Origin: Myrica gale
Taxonomy: Eukaryota > Streptophyta > Magnoliopsida > Fagales > Myricaceae
Length of the DNA stretch: 64,000 bases
Assembly: GCA_963930655.1 (NCBI GenBank)
Contig: OZ005604.1
Location: forward strand, 17,928,001-17,992,000
Direction of reading: 5' to 3'
Below the pieces are notes generated by a model. The model did not search any database. It saw nothing but the letters and a program-made list of their open reading frames with translations, and was not told the origin of the DNA. Numbering within the stretch: the first letter of the stretch is position 1; every line of letters starts with the position of its first letter. The position numbers and the translations under genes are program-made. Positions 22,987 through 36,400 of the stretch are shown piece after piece.

Positions 22987-25900
22987 ATGAGAACGAAGAT
23001 AGGATTGCCCATAGCTCTACCAATTTTAGTCTTATGCTTCTGTGCATTCAAATTCAATCTTTGTGACGCGCTATATGGACCATCCACACCAGTGATTCAG
23101 CTAAACCCTTCCAACTTCAAGTCGAAGGTAAATTTTTATTTTTTTGTTGTTCTACCTTTTTTTCTAGTGCTTGATCCTCTCTAATTTTGCATGAGAATAG
23201 GTGAGTACGACCCCATTTCTTCCGAAAACTACAATTGTGGTAATCTGATCTCGATAAATCTATCATTGTGATCGTTAAGTGAGCGTGCTTTGATTCAGTG
23301 AAATGTGGTCAAGAAATTCTGGTTCTTTAGATCTTATTCGACACTTAGATTGTCCTCTTATAATTGTCGTTGTCATCTTCATTTGTTGTTATTACTAGTG
23401 CTGAGTACTACTGGCCAGAAACATGTTAGGATCAGTGTTATTTTGGTTTTAGTACGAAAGTGTTGCTAATTTCACAGTAGTAATATAATTTGATCCTGAA
23501 GTCGTTCGAGAAAGAATAGGATTTTTTCATTTTGGACTCTATGTAATTGTCAGTGTTTATTGGAAATAACACAAAGCGCTTCCTTTTAATGAGTGTCTGT
23601 CTGTTTTTTAACTCGTATGTTCTCCGCACTACATGGCTTCTCCCATTAGTTCTGCACGCGCTTTTAACATCACCACCTTTTTTTGAAATTGTGATCATTT
23701 AAGGTCAATTTTGTGTTTACATGAATCTTCATGATTCATGTTGGCGTGCATTTTTAGTTTTTTTACTTATAAAAAAAATGTTGGCGTGCATTTTATTTTA
23801 TTATCATTTTTTCTTTTAAATTTTTCTCCCATCTGAACATTGCCTCAATCAAGTAGGTTACTGAACCGTCAATGATAGACTAACAAGAATTTGAATCACG
23901 TTGCATTACGCATCTGTAACTAGTTTTTATTCTGTTGCGAAACAAGTTGTACTGTAAGCAAACGCACTGTCCCAAAACAGGCATTTTGACTTATGTTTTG
24001 AGGCAATATCTTCGTTTGCTATACTAATTAAATTCTAGTGTTGCCCTGTATATTGCTTGAAGAGGATAATACCATAATTTCCCAACTTACTCGAGCTAAT
24101 GGTCCACACTAAGTGATCACAGGGGCACGTGGTTGGGATATGTAATGCTAATGCACGTAGTTTCTTTTTGTATTTCTTCTTTCTGTGGGTAAGATTCCAT
24201 CATAATTGCATAATTCCTTTATAATACTCCCAATACCATTAATCAAGGCTATGTCTTATAGTAGTACTTGCCTACTGTTTTAAATCAGTATGAGCCTAGC
24301 GATCCTCAGACTCTATATGACGAATCTGTCCTAACCATGGCAGGTTCTGAATTCCAATGGAGTTGTCCTGGTCGAGTTCTTTGCACCATGGTGTGGCCAC
24401 TGTCAGGCTCTAACGCCTATATGGGAGAAGGCAGCTACTGTCTTGAAAGGAGTAGCCACACTGGCAGCACTTGATGCTGATGCACATCAGTCCCTTGCTC
24501 AGGTTTGGAATTCTTTCCAAAATGCTAGTGTGTTCCAAGAACCACCAAAGTGTAGTGAATGTTAAGAGTTTTAATAGATTTTGCATCCTGTAATTGTCAA
24601 CTGGGAATTTTTTTTGTTCATTGCTTGCAAATGGCTTGACTTTTAAACTAGACGTATACCACATGTAAGTAGAAGTGGTAGTGTAATATACATGTAGAGA
24701 GATGTAATCTATGTTGGTTTGAAACTTTACTTGCTGATAATCATGAGCATTAAATCATAGCCATAAGAAGAAAAGGTGGGTATGTTTTCCATAAGATATT
24801 AGCATTTGGTCTAAAGTAATGGTGATTAACATTCTATTTCTGATTTGAAAGTAACAAGAATCTTTGTTTGGGTGGTTTGTGTGTTTGATTGCTCTGTAGG
24901 AATATGGGATTAGAGGATTTCCTACAATAAAGGTGTTTGCTCCTGGAAAGCCTCCAGTAGATTACCAAGGAGCTAGAGATGTCAAACCCATTGCAGAATT
25001 TGCGGTTCAACAGGTTTGTTTAAATTTATTTCACTTGTACTGTAAATTGATATATGATATTCTACAAATTTTCCTTCCTCATGGTTGTAAATCTTTTTCT
25101 CGGCTGAATAATTTGTGTTCACTGTGAGGTTGTCATCTGTAAATAAAAAAGGACTAAATTTTCTCTAGTTGCATGCTCTAATTGGAAAGTCCACTGAAAA
25201 GGGATATGAGATGCTCTGTTTAGGCCAAAGGAGACAAATGATCATGCACACTAACGTCATTACAACATTTGCTAAAATTGATGGGCTGCATACCAATGTG
25301 CTGCTGCATTGTTTCTATCTTTAACAAAAAAGTTCTGGGTTCTCATCACCTGAAAACTGTTACAGCTCCATATTTGATGGGTCATTACTATGATAGTAGG
25401 GATGGGGACCTGATGGCCTTCTTCAACAAGGCGAATAAACTGCTTCACAAACATATAGTTTACCCTGTCTGTTCTTTTTCATATCATTAACCTGCTGATG
25501 AGGTACTCACACTTAATACCTCTGTTGTGCTAATAATTTCAATGACTTAAAAAATATCATTTTGTGGGTTGCCTGTATACTGAATCTGGATGTTGGTTTG
25601 CTTAAGTACAAGGATGATTGTTATTAGTCTAGATTATAAATTTATGAGGTAAGGGGTACTTAGAGAAGGAAAAAACAGTAGAGGAGATATGCTAGAGATG
25701 TAGGCAGTGATTATCCTATTCTGTACTAAAAAAGGGTTCAAACTTGTAATTGCTTATACTGGAGCCATCAATGCAATAAAAAGATTGGTTTTGATATTCG
25801 AATCATGATATAATTTATTTCTGCCCAATTAATTTTGTTGTGAGAAACAAACATGCATATGCGTGGATTATACACCTGTCTTTTCTGAAGTCTGTAACCA

Positions 25901-28098
25901 AATGTAGGAATCCCTCTCAATTAGTGATGGTTATACTGGTTGGATGGTACGGGCATTTGGGTGGTCAGTATGTTGTGCAAGGTCTCAATGGTCGGTGGAC
26001 CATTGGTCTGTACTAGGGTGATGTTTGATATAAGTAGTTGCGTGTAGCATTACGTGTCGATATTTTAACTGCATGGTTTTACAGATAAAGGCACTTCTAA
26101 AGGAGCGATTAAATGGAAAAGCATCCGGGGGATCAAATGAAAAATCCGAATCTAGTGCTTCAGTGGAATTGAATTCCAGCAACTTTGATGAATTGGTGCT
26201 TAAAAGTAAAGAACTTTGGATTGTGGAATTCTTTGCACCTTGGTAAGTGTGATGTTGGTATATCTTTGCAAGCTAATTTGGATTTATGATTGCCTCTTAG
26301 CATATTTTGAGCTTGTATTGAATGTAGAATTGAAGTCCTGATAGTGCCTAAATTCCTTTCACATTCCTAGTTTTGGTAGTGATTATTGTCCAACTTATTT
26401 TTTTTTAAAAAGGTGTGGACATTGTAAAAAATTGGCTCCTGAGTGGAAGAAGGCTGCTAATAGCTTGAAGGGGAAGGTGAAGCTAGGTCATGTTGATTGT
26501 GATGCAGAAAAGGTAAGCCTGAAATTTTAGATGTAGTGGAATGAGAAGTGATAGAATTATTTCTGTTTAAATTTGTGTATTGACACTGCTATAGGTTGGG
26601 AGATGTAATTTGCTTGTCCTTACTTTTTCCTATACATTCTCAAGTATGAGTTGAAAGGTAAGAGTTTTTATGAGTCTCTGTAGATATTGTGCTACAAAGG
26701 TCACCTCTTCCATCTAGTGGATTAATATGCCTTCTGAAGTATTATAACGTCTCCATCATTTGTACTTGGGAGTTTTGTTCATAGATGGTGAAAAACTGCA
26801 GTAATACCACCATTTGTTTCTCTACTTTTTTCGTTGATAGCTCTTATTCTTTTATGTGCATGTGGAATGCAATGTTATGCACAAAGGTGATTTCATATCT
26901 TATCTTGGAGAACTGCAGGTTCCTTCTTGGCGTTCTTTTATATTATTTCCATAAAAACACTAGTATTTCCAAACCTTTTGATGGGTGTTCTCATAAAGTT
27001 TAATGTCTTGGATGCATGATTTGGTTTTCTAAATCGTATGGTTCTGATACATCGGCTTTACCAGTCCCTAATGAGCAGGTTCAATGTTCAAGGGTTTCCC
27101 ACCATCTTGCTATTTGGCGCTGACAAAGATAGCCCAATCCCCTATGAGGGTGCAAGAACTGCTTCAGGAATTGAATCATTTGCCCTAGAGCAGCTGGAAA
27201 TAAACGTTGCACCTCCTGAAGTGACTGAACTGACTGGCCCGGTAAGCTCTTTACTACCAGAGCAACTACTGTAGAGTGATTATCAAGGGAAAACATTATC
27301 TTGATGTAAGTTCTCCATATAGGATGTCATGGAAGAGAAATGCGGCTCGGCTGCCATTTGTTTTGTTGCTTTCCTTCCTGACATTTTGGATTCCAAGGCC
27401 GAAGGGAGGAACAAGTACATTCAGGACTTTCTATCAGTTGCGGAGAGGTTCAAAAGGAGTCCATACAGGTAAATACCTTGGAGTTCTTGCATTTCATTTC
27501 TTTTTATTTTTTTTCCCAAATGATATTTTTATTCTCAATCGAGCGGTGGGTGAGATTCTGTTGTTTTTATTCAATACCAAATGTTACGCTTGTAGCAATC
27601 CCTCCACTTACACACATCAGGTGTTCTGAGAAACGTCTTTGGCTTGATAGTTGGAGATAAATGACTGATACAATATTCTCATGTATGTCAAAGTTATGTC
27701 TGGGCCGCAGCTGGTAAACAGCCAGATCTCGAGAAGCGTGTAGGTGTTGGTGGGTATGGGTATCCAGCTTTGGTAGCTTTGAACGTGAAGAAAGGTGCAT
27801 ATGCCCCACTTAAGAGCGCATTTGAACTTGACCAAATTCTGTAAGTTCTGATTCTGCTTTATCTAATATTCCCGTTACCGATATAGACAGAGAGATGTAT
27901 AAACTTTTTGTTTGGTTTCTCAGAGAGTTTGTCAAGGAAGCTGGACGTGGAGGAAAGGGAAATTTGCCTCTTGATGGGACTCCTGTGATTGTGAAAACAG
28001 GACCGTGGGATGGTAAAGACGGAGAGATCATTGAAGAGGATGAATTCTCCCTTGAAGAACTCATGGGAGAAGATGCTGCAACCAATGATGAGTTATGA
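22987..28098 (+). CDS. PDIL2-3-like: Protein disulfide isomerase-like 2 (PDIL2-2/2-3 type), ER
   Basis: Nine exons join in frame: 22987-23127, 24344-24502, 24900-25013, 26085-26242, 26413-26512, 27065-27241, 27323-27468, 27694-27840, 27924-28098, giving 438 residues, close to plant PDIL2 proteins. Order: signal peptide ([17 protein letters not shown]), thioredoxin domain a with active site WCGHC (about residues 66-70), second thioredoxin domain with WCGHC split across the intron between exons 4 and 5, then the redox-inactive P5/PDIA6-like C-terminal domain. It ends NDEL, an ER retrieval signal. The enzyme forms and rearranges disulfides in secretory proteins. The start is the first ATG before the signal peptide; a frame extends 13 codons upstream but has no ATG. 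The ERSE upstream suggests induction by ER stress. No lesion is seen. Confidence 0.95.
23737..23794. mobile_element. LINE-tail micro-insertion in PDI intron 1
   Basis: The 17-mer atgttggcgtgcatttt occurs at 23737-23753 and 23778-23794. The 24 bases between end in ttacttataaaaaaa, which matches the 3' terminus of the LINE fragment at 31216-31230. This is what an extremely 5'-truncated LINE copy with its target duplication looks like. Confidence 0.7.
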
Positions 28099-28445
28099 TC
28101 AACTTGAAGCAAAAAAGCAGCGGAAGAGACTGAGATTTCAGGCTTAAAGCCATTTTGATGTTAGCAATGTAGTTCTGTCATGTCACGGTCTATATATACT
28201 GAATTGAACTGAATTCTTTTCAGAAGCAAAAATTCTCCTTATTGAGGAATGGTCTCCTATTGATCTTTCTTCCCTATTGATCAAGTCTTGAAAGTTCAAA
28301 TACTATCAAAATCACTGTTAATGCGCACATATACAGGGCTCCGTTTTGAACGGAAGTGTCTTGGATTGACTGAGACATCACAAGCCTTTCATTTTCATCA
28401 GAACTTATTGCAAGGAAGAGGGAGTGTGGAACATCTACAGGATCT

Positions 28446-29675
28446 TCAACCAAAGAGGCCATGAGGCAAAGCTTCCTTCGGGAAGAGGGTGTCGCCTCTT
28501 GTGGGGCAGTATGGAGCATCTACAATGGAGAAAGAAGTTACATTGTCTACTACAACTGTAAAAAGGGACCGAGATTGATACCATACGTGCCTCACAGAGC
28601 TTATCATCCTTGAGCTCCTCATAGTTGAGAGTCGAGTCATTTCGATCGATTCATTACTGAAATGTTTGGTATCTCGAGGCAAAGATTTTTCATTCTCCTC
28701 TAAGTTGACAATTTCATTGGGCGTGGACTCGATGTTCCAAGACAAGCTTTCTTTATCATGTATAAAACGATATATGTGCATTTCAAGGGGGCAGTGTACT
28801 GTGTAGCTACATTCATTACAACAGTAAGCAGCGTACTCTGTGATCACTTCTCTATAGCAGAGTCTGCAGAATAGAAGGCTGACAGATTCCTTAATTCGAT
28901 TAAGACAATAGGTGAGAGTAAGGCAATGAGCATGTGTCAAAATTCTGATGATACGTGAAAATTGAACACGTGTATGGATCAGGAGATGATAGATGCTACA
29001 TTGAGAGGCAAAGTTCTTACCCCCCTCACCACAGGCTTCACAACGGAATTGGTAACTGCTTGAAGAGGGAGAAGAAAGCGTGTTGTTGACAGTCTTTAGG
29101 AAGCGGTAAGTGAATATCACAGTTAATGTCAAGATCAAAATCGCACATTCTGTAACGTTAGAACAAGCATCTAGTGCACCATTTACCGCAAGCACTGCAA
29201 TAATTTCTCCTGGGCGCTCGAAGAACAAGGGTGTCGTTTGGTGCAATTGGTGTTGTATCTCGCGAGGTAGATCAACACAAGTATTCAATTGTAGGCCTTT
29301 GGGCCATGTGGGTGATCATGGACTTTGAGTCCTCCTTCGGTATCATCGTTATAGGGCTTACTGTCCTTTGTTGCTGTTGGGTTTCTTCTCAGCTTTCTCT
29401 TGATTGTGGTTGGTCCTGTTTATTTCATGTTGTGTCTCTTTTGTAATATTTTTGTTGTGTGATGCTTACTGTTGCTTTTGTGCAATAAATTTCATTTGCT
29501 TAAGATCAACGCATGATTTATGCAGGAAGAACTTGCATGCGGAACATTTGTAGACAGACCCCACTACTGGTTCCTCGCACCCACAAGCCACTTCCTTATT
29601 GCCATAGGTTTTTTGGTCTTCCAAGGATATCAATGGATGCCAGTGGCCGAGATGGAAAACAAGGGTTTGGTACAT
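28446..29675 (-). pseudogene. DC1 (C1-like zinc-binding) domain protein, decayed
   Basis: Minus-strand frames carry the cysteine/histidine pattern of plant DC1 proteins: ACGCEEPVVGSVYKCSACK and FFLHKSCVDL (29466-29675), then CEACGEGGKNFASQCS and FCRLCYREVITEYAAYC (28446-29288). The family binds zinc and is linked to stress signalling; roles are mostly unknown. It is broken. Near 28630 the DC1 reading moves to another frame (LNYEELKDDKLCEARMV, PFYSCSRQCNFFLH). Several metal ligands are gone, for example CEAR in place of CEAC and QCSIYHLLIH in place of a CxxC pair. Non-homologous sequence at about 29230-29470 separates the pieces. Confidence 0.75.
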
Positions 29676-30185
29676 GATGGGTAAGAAATTTTCAGCCCAC
29701 CTGGCAGGCTCGGCTCAACACATCAAAATAAGGCCCACATGCTAGGAAAGAGGAAAATGAGCGCCAAATGCAGAAACTCTTCACCATTACAAGTCGATCA
29801 TGACAAGCTTGATCAGTTGATCGACTGCAAAAACAAGTTTCGAGGACAGTGAGAAAGATGTGACATATTTTCCATTCGACCGTATAAACTCCCCCGTTAC
29901 ACAAAAGGGGCCGTCTCACACTCTTGAAATTTATCTCGATATGTTACATATCCACTCCACCACTAATTTAGGTATCGGAGGCTGATCCTATAGGGAAGCT
30001 ACGGTCACCTCTTTTTCGTCTTGTAGATTTCCTTACCTAGGACTTGAAGGCTTGTCCATTGCCTTTTTTTCTTTTTTCTTTTTCAGGCTGTCCATTGCTC
30101 ACTTGTTGGGCCAAATTTTTTTGACATCATTAGTACGGATGCATGGGGTGTCAACTCATAGGGTAATCGGGTGCATGACTTGTGG

Positions 30186-30625
30186 AGAAGGAAGTTACAT
30201 TCAGAGCATTTGAAAACTAGGACCTAATATTGGTTCCTCGCACCCAAAGCAAATAGCTTCCTCCGTACCGTTATTTTCCAACTCTTCTACAAAGATCAGT
30301 GGATAGTCGTGGCTGAAGTGAAGTTGCGCGCGGGGAGCTGTTGCTGACGTAGAGACTTGACGCATGATCTATGGATGGAAAAGTTGCATCTGGTGTTGGA
30401 GCATCTGAAGGCCAAAGTCAATACTAGGTCGTAGCATATCCAGCAAATTATATCTTGCTTTTCCCCTTCGTTTTTCAACTCTTCCACAACGATCAATGGA
30501 TGCTCGTGGCTGAACTCCTCTTTGTCCATCCATCTCAAGATCACTCCCTCACCCTTACGGGAACACCGATCGATGTGTGGTGGTTTTTCAGTTTTTCCTA
30601 TAGAATGATCCGTACATGTGAGCAT
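30186..30625 (-). pseudogene. Second DC1-domain gene fragment(s)
   Basis: Minus strand 30296-30625 reads FSHEHPLIVVEELKNEGEKQ, then ICWICYDLVLTLAFRCSNTR and CNFSIHRSC, a recognisable DC1 module. At 30186-30300 another piece includes CFGCEEPILGP and resembles 29520-29680, suggesting local duplication. No full set of modules or clean gene structure remains. Confidence 0.65.
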
Positions 30626-30789
30626 TTTATACTAATCACTGGATGGAGCTGGTGGCTGCTGGTGCCTGGCTTTGAAAACACACACAAAAAAAAGACTGGT
30701 AGCGGCTGCTCTGGGAAAACATAGTGGATTTTGATTATTGACAATCTCAGAAAAAAAAGGATTTTATGTCACAGAGCGGTTTTATATAT

Positions 30790-31230
30790 GTAAGGTGCTG
30801 AAGAATCTATTAATCATTTGTTATTGCACTGCACGGTTGCTAGAGGCCTCTGGATGCATGTTCTTGGCATGTTGAATGTTCATTGGGTTATGCCTATAAA
30901 GGTGGTGGATGTCTTATTTTGTTGGGGTCGGAATTTTGTGGATCCTTCAGCCAAGACAATTTGGAAGATAATTCCGGCGTGTATTTGGCGGTCTCTTTGG
31001 AGGGAGCGTAATAGAAGATGTTTTGAGAATTCGACTAGGACTCCTAGAGTTTGCAAGGAGACATGTTCCTTTCTCTTTATTCTTGGGCTGATACTTTGTT
31101 GGGGGTAGACTTTTTTGATTTTTTTAGTTTTTTCATTTGTATGCTTTGAGAGGTTTCGATACTGTTTTTGTACTGATTTCGCCTTCTCTTTTTTCTTTTC
31201 TTAATAAATCTGTGTTTACTTATAAAAAAA
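30790..31230 (+). mobile_element. LINE 3'-end fragment
   Basis: Plus-strand frame 30800-31108 reads HLLLHCTVARGLWMHVLGML and IWKIIPACIWRSLWRERNRRC, the zf-RVT region at the end of plant LINE ORF2. After the stop comes a T-rich 3' untranslated region with aataaatctg and a terminal ttacttataaaaaaa at 31216-31230. Everything upstream of the zinc-binding region is missing. Confidence 0.8.
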
Positions 31231-31639
31231 GCAGGGAACATAAATAAATTGTTTTTTTTCTTCCCTAAATGATATATAAACAACTTGTTGCTATCATATG
31301 TTATGTGACCAAGGAAAATTCATCTCCAAACCGTAGCTAATAATAAAATTTCCTATCGGTCACTTTTTGAGAGCTTTAACTGACGAAGGTGAAGTGTAGA
31401 TCTCGACAACTATGGAGGACTCTGACGGACACGACCGGCATGGATCGACCCAACATCAACTTGATACAGGGTCTTTGATTAACATCATGACTAAACAAGG
31501 CCAAAACCACTCGATAAAGTTTAAGTTATTCAGTGGTTGACTGTTTAATAAAAGTCTTCTGTTGTCTCCAATATTAGTGACCCTCCTCCCTCCCCACACA
31601 GTACCTCGACTTCCACCAATATTATCTCTTCTCTGCCTC

Positions 31640-33240
31640 ACATTGTTACGGTAAAGCTCACGCACGAGAATTACCTTCTCTGGCCATACACAGATGACTC
31701 CCTACCTTCGGGGGCAGCGTCTCTATCACTTTGTTGATGACACCTCCCCTGCCCCTTCTCCTGTTCTGTTAGCTTTTAGCTTCCCTGAATGGCGCCGTGC
31801 CATGGAAACAAAATTTTGGGCTCTGTTGTCGAATCAGACTTGGCAGCTTGTGCCTCCCACTTCACATCAGAACGTCATTGGTTGCCACTGGATCTTCAAA
31901 ATCAAGCGCAAGGCTGACAGCTCTCTTGAGAGTTACAAAGCCTGCTTGATGGCTAAAGGCTTTCACCAACAAGCTGGCATTGACAATGGTGATACCTTCA
32001 ACCCTGTTGTCAAACCCACCACAGTTTGCTTGGTCCTTGCTATTGCAGTGTCTTCCCGTTGGGCTTTGCAGCAGCTTGATGTACAAAACGTCTTCCTCCA
32101 TGGTGACCTTCAAGAGGAAGTGTTTATGCAGCATTCACCATTATTTGCCCATCCTGATTTTCCTTCCCATGTCTGCAGACTTCACAAGGCTTTGTATGGC
32201 CTCAAACAGGCTCCTCGAGCCTGATTTTCTCGTCTCAGTTCTCGCCTGCTAGAACTTGGATTTTCCTCTTCACAGGCTGACACCCAAATATTCAGTTATG
32301 CTGCCGGTTCTCAGTTGGTTTGCATTCTGGTGTATGTGGACGATTTCATCATCACTGGTTCCTCACTTCCGCTTGTGCAACACTTAATCGATTTATTAGC
32401 ACGCCCTGATGTCTCTTTTGCAATCAATAAGGCATGTCAATTCATGCATGCTCCACGAGATATACACTGGCAGGCGGTTAAAAGAATCATGTGCTACTTG
32501 AAGCACATGGCTTCCTTTGGTCTTCATCTACAGCGCTCCTCTGCACCTACCCTCAATGCATTCAGTGATGCAGATTGGGCCAGCTGTCCTGATGACCGCG
32601 GGTCCACAGGTGGTTTTTGCATTTTATATGGCTCCAATCTTATTTGTTGGAACTCCCGTAAGCAACAAACCATGGCTCGCTCAAGCACGGAAGCTCCCTC
32701 GCCAATACAACTGCCAAAATCCTTTGGGTTCAATCCTTGCTTAAGGAGCTTTGTTTTTTCTTCCTGCTGCTCCTCTGATGTGGTGTGATAACCTTGGTGC
32801 AACCTATTTGTCAGCTAACCCTGTTTTTCTCACGCACCAAGAATGTGAAGATAGATTTTCATTTTGTTAGGGATCGTATTGCTACTAAGACCCTGTCGAT
32901 TGCCTTCATTTCCAGCGAGAATCATCTTGCTGATATCTTTACAAAGCCCTTGGTTTCCACTCGGTTTCATCAGCTCAGGTCGAGTCTCGCCGTCTTGCCC
33001 TCACCGCTGGACTCAAGGGGGGCTGTTATCCTCTATCCAGCACAAGACACCTCAGCACAGGACGTGTCCCTCTCACAAGGATTCTAGAATTGTCTTTTAT
33101 TCTTGTATATTCTAGAGTAACATTCTGTTAGCATATTCTTTCCGTTGCTAAGATGCTCGGTCTTTTTGTCCTATATATATTGTACTGTTACTGTCATGAA
33201 ATACATGAGGGAAACATTCTTTACCTATAGGTCTAATATC
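31640..33240 (+). mobile_element. Internally deleted Ty1-copia retrotransposon relic
   Basis: At 31645-31735 the frame encodes the start of a copia gag (VKLTHENYLLWPY, TPYLRGQRL). It runs directly into the reverse transcriptase N-terminus (EWRRAMETKFWALLSNQTW, HWIFKIKRKADSSLESYKA) with zinc knuckle, protease and integrase absent. The RT continues through YGLKQAPRA, a stop, LVYVDDFIITG, then another deletion to the RNase H region (FSDADWASCPDDRGSTGGF) and the ADIFTKPL end at about 32990. A purine tract (aaggggggc) at about 33015-33023 precedes tgttatcc, the probable start of a 3' LTR reaching about 33240. No 5' LTR is evident. Confidence 0.85.
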
Positions 33241-33417
33241 ATGTATATAGGTAAGATGGACTGTACAAACAAGTACAAGACGGCAAACTTCTGTTGCTCC
33301 CAGTTCCTCCATTGGCTTGGACTTATGAACGAACTCTAACTGCGGTGAGGAGCCGGAATTGAACTAATTTTACTCTTCTTTGCCAGCAGGCATTTCTGGA
33401 TAATATAATGAACACCT

Positions 33418-36400
33418 CTAAAAGCTGGAATTTTCTATCCTAAATAAGCATTCTTTTCTCAAAGGCGAGTCTGTAAATATGGCTTTGATGAAGTCTTCCA
33501 CCTGCAAAGATGAAGCCTTTATTACAAGGAGAAAGATAAAGAGATACAGAGGCAAAAGACAAATAAAAAATTACTAGAGACCACCGGAAAGGTTGCCTTG
33601 GTAGGTATAGGCTGTGTTCGAGTATCTACAAGCCAAGATTAGATGCTAAACAGATGAGACTCATGCCTAGATTTCCATTTACTGGCCACTCTGGCCTCTT
33701 ACTCACTATAAAGCTCATACGACTGGAGTTAGGTTATGGATCAATCTGTCTTCAGAGAGCGTTTGTGGACCCTCCACATAAAACCACAGGCTCTCAGTGG
33801 ACCATATACGCCCCTCCTGTAAGGTTGGCCAAAGGGTAAGGGTGCTACTATATTGAGTCCTTGCAGGGAGTTGCCCCCCCCCCCCCCCCCCCCCCAACAC
33901 CCTGCCCTTGTTGCAAAGAAAAAGAGAAAATTAGATGTACATAAGAAGCTTCTTCACTGGTTAATTTAATGACTTTAAACTTGTCCAATACGAATTCTTT
34001 GAAGACAAATGGAGAAGAGAGAATTCTGTAAGATTGGCTATGTTCATGGAGAACAAATGAGTGTCCAATCATAATCTCTATTTCCCCCCTCATAATCATT
34101 CTTTAATCCACTTTGTACCAAGGATAATGGGTTAGAAACTCATACCTCTGACAACGTAAAACCACAACGGACTAGCTCTCTGCTTTCCCAAGCAGTTGTA
34201 ATGGATTTAAGAGGCATATCTAACAATTCTGTGGAGCATTAAAGGTCGAAGTTAATAAAGGATATCAGAACTTCGTTTGCAAGGCTTTGACTAGTCCGCC
34301 AATTTTTAAAGAGAAAATGTAAGCATCAGAGAGAAAACATGCCTGCCAATTTACGGATTTTACATAGAGAGGGTACAAGATTATCAAGCGAAGGCGTAGA
34401 ATCTCCTTGTGGCTTCTCCCTTTGGCTAACAGCACTTAGGGATTCAAACAATGACGATAGATTTTCCAACACCAGATGAATCAGTCTTTGAAGCTGGGAC
34501 ATTAGAGTAATGGATTAGATAGCTTCAACACATGCATGTAAAAGTTGCAGAACCTCGTGATGAAGATTGATAGACTACCTGTAATGTTTCATCTGCCACC
34601 ATATCATCCAAAAGGAGTACATCTCTTGTAATTCTCGAAAAAACAGACTCTAAAACCATACTCATGCTTCTCTTATAAGTTGAAGGCAGCAAAAGTGGCT
34701 CCCATATAATATGTGCTTTCTCAAGAATGAAAATGACCTGATCAGAAGTACCCAGAAAGAAAAAAAAATGACCCCATCAAAGAGTGTTTAGCCACATCTA
34801 ACTGGGAAAAAGGAAAATCAACGATAAAAATAACAGCAAAACACACACGAACTAAAAGCACAACCATAGAATTTCCAGCAATACCTGATCTATACTAAAC
34901 TTTGCTAGTTCAAATTGCTGCTTCACATGTGTATTCTGGAATCCATTGGCACCATCTACAGCCTAAAACAGAACAAAGTTAATGTCAATAAACATAGCAC
35001 ATTTGATTACAATAAAGTACACATTTCAGACTAGACTGCACCTCTTTCAAATTATATATAATGAGTTGAATTTGCTTCTGCAGTATTTCCTCTGCCATAA
35101 GATGAAATCTTGGAGCCATATCGACAAATACAGCATGTTCCCTAATGGAACTAGGAAATTCCACCCCATACTGAAACAACAGAATTCACATGTATGAGCC
35201 AACAAACAATCTAACAACAATCAGTAGTAGGAGATTAAATTTCTCTTTCCTTATTCTCCTTGATAAGACAGCCCTTATTGACATCCATTTCCCAAAAAAA
35301 AAAGGAAGTCAACATTTTAGATTTGTTAGGTTGAATCAAGTAGAGAAAAGATTCTCAGATGCTATGTTCAATTAGTACGTGCATATTGGGTTTCATCATA
35401 TTCTAGATCATAACAGATCAACAACACGTGGGTACATCTTGCAAGAGAGAGAATAAAGAGAGAATTTTCCTGAATTGAACACATTTGCATGTAGAACACT
35501 TCTAGTACCTCAAACGCAAGCCCAAGTATCTCTTGAGATAGAAAAATACAGTCATTGTGCATGAGAACAGCAACATGGTTGATACCATCGAGCTGCTTTT
35601 CTAGCTTCATAATCAATGAGAAGAAATGTTAAGAGATTAGTATATTAACCTACTTATCCATATGATCATGCAAATAATAAGTGGCATCATCCAAATGATC
35701 CGATGAAACGAAGAAAAACTATGTAATTTAACTGAACAAATTTTCTTAAAGAAGATTGGATGGGAAACTTTAAAAACTAAGAAGTTACAATTACAAAACG
35801 ATAACCGCAGGTAGAAATTTAGAAATTGATAATAAGGAAGAAGTGGGATGATCATTGTCATGACCACCGCTATTATCAAATGAGTTATCTTCAATAAGAT
35901 TGAACCCATGCTTTTTAATGCATTCACCCCAACTCTATTGTTGCACATCGCATATACATAAGAGGACTTTATAGCATTCCAAACGACAAATCCCAAACAA
36001 TGATACCAGAAAAAGGGTTTAGAAGTTAAAAACTTTCTTTTGAACTAACCTTGACAGGTATGACAACTTCGTAGAGAAGTATGGCGTCCCTAGTGGCATG
36101 ATAGAATTCTAGAGCAACTCTTGTGGAGGACAAGCAAACATCCTGGACAGAATTGGCATTAATCATAATCACTCTCTCAATGTAGCATGCGAATTGGTGA
36201 TTTAAACAAAAGAGTTTTAAGGAAGATAACACGGGATGATGCCCCCTATCAATCTGGGACCACCAAGTTCTTGTCATTACTTTTGAAAAGACATAATCTA
36301 GCACTGAAGACTTAAAATTAAATTGTTCAAGCAAATGTTATTTTTGTTGCTTAAAATGTTATGATAAAACTTCACAGATAAAGAAACAAAATGTTGTAAT

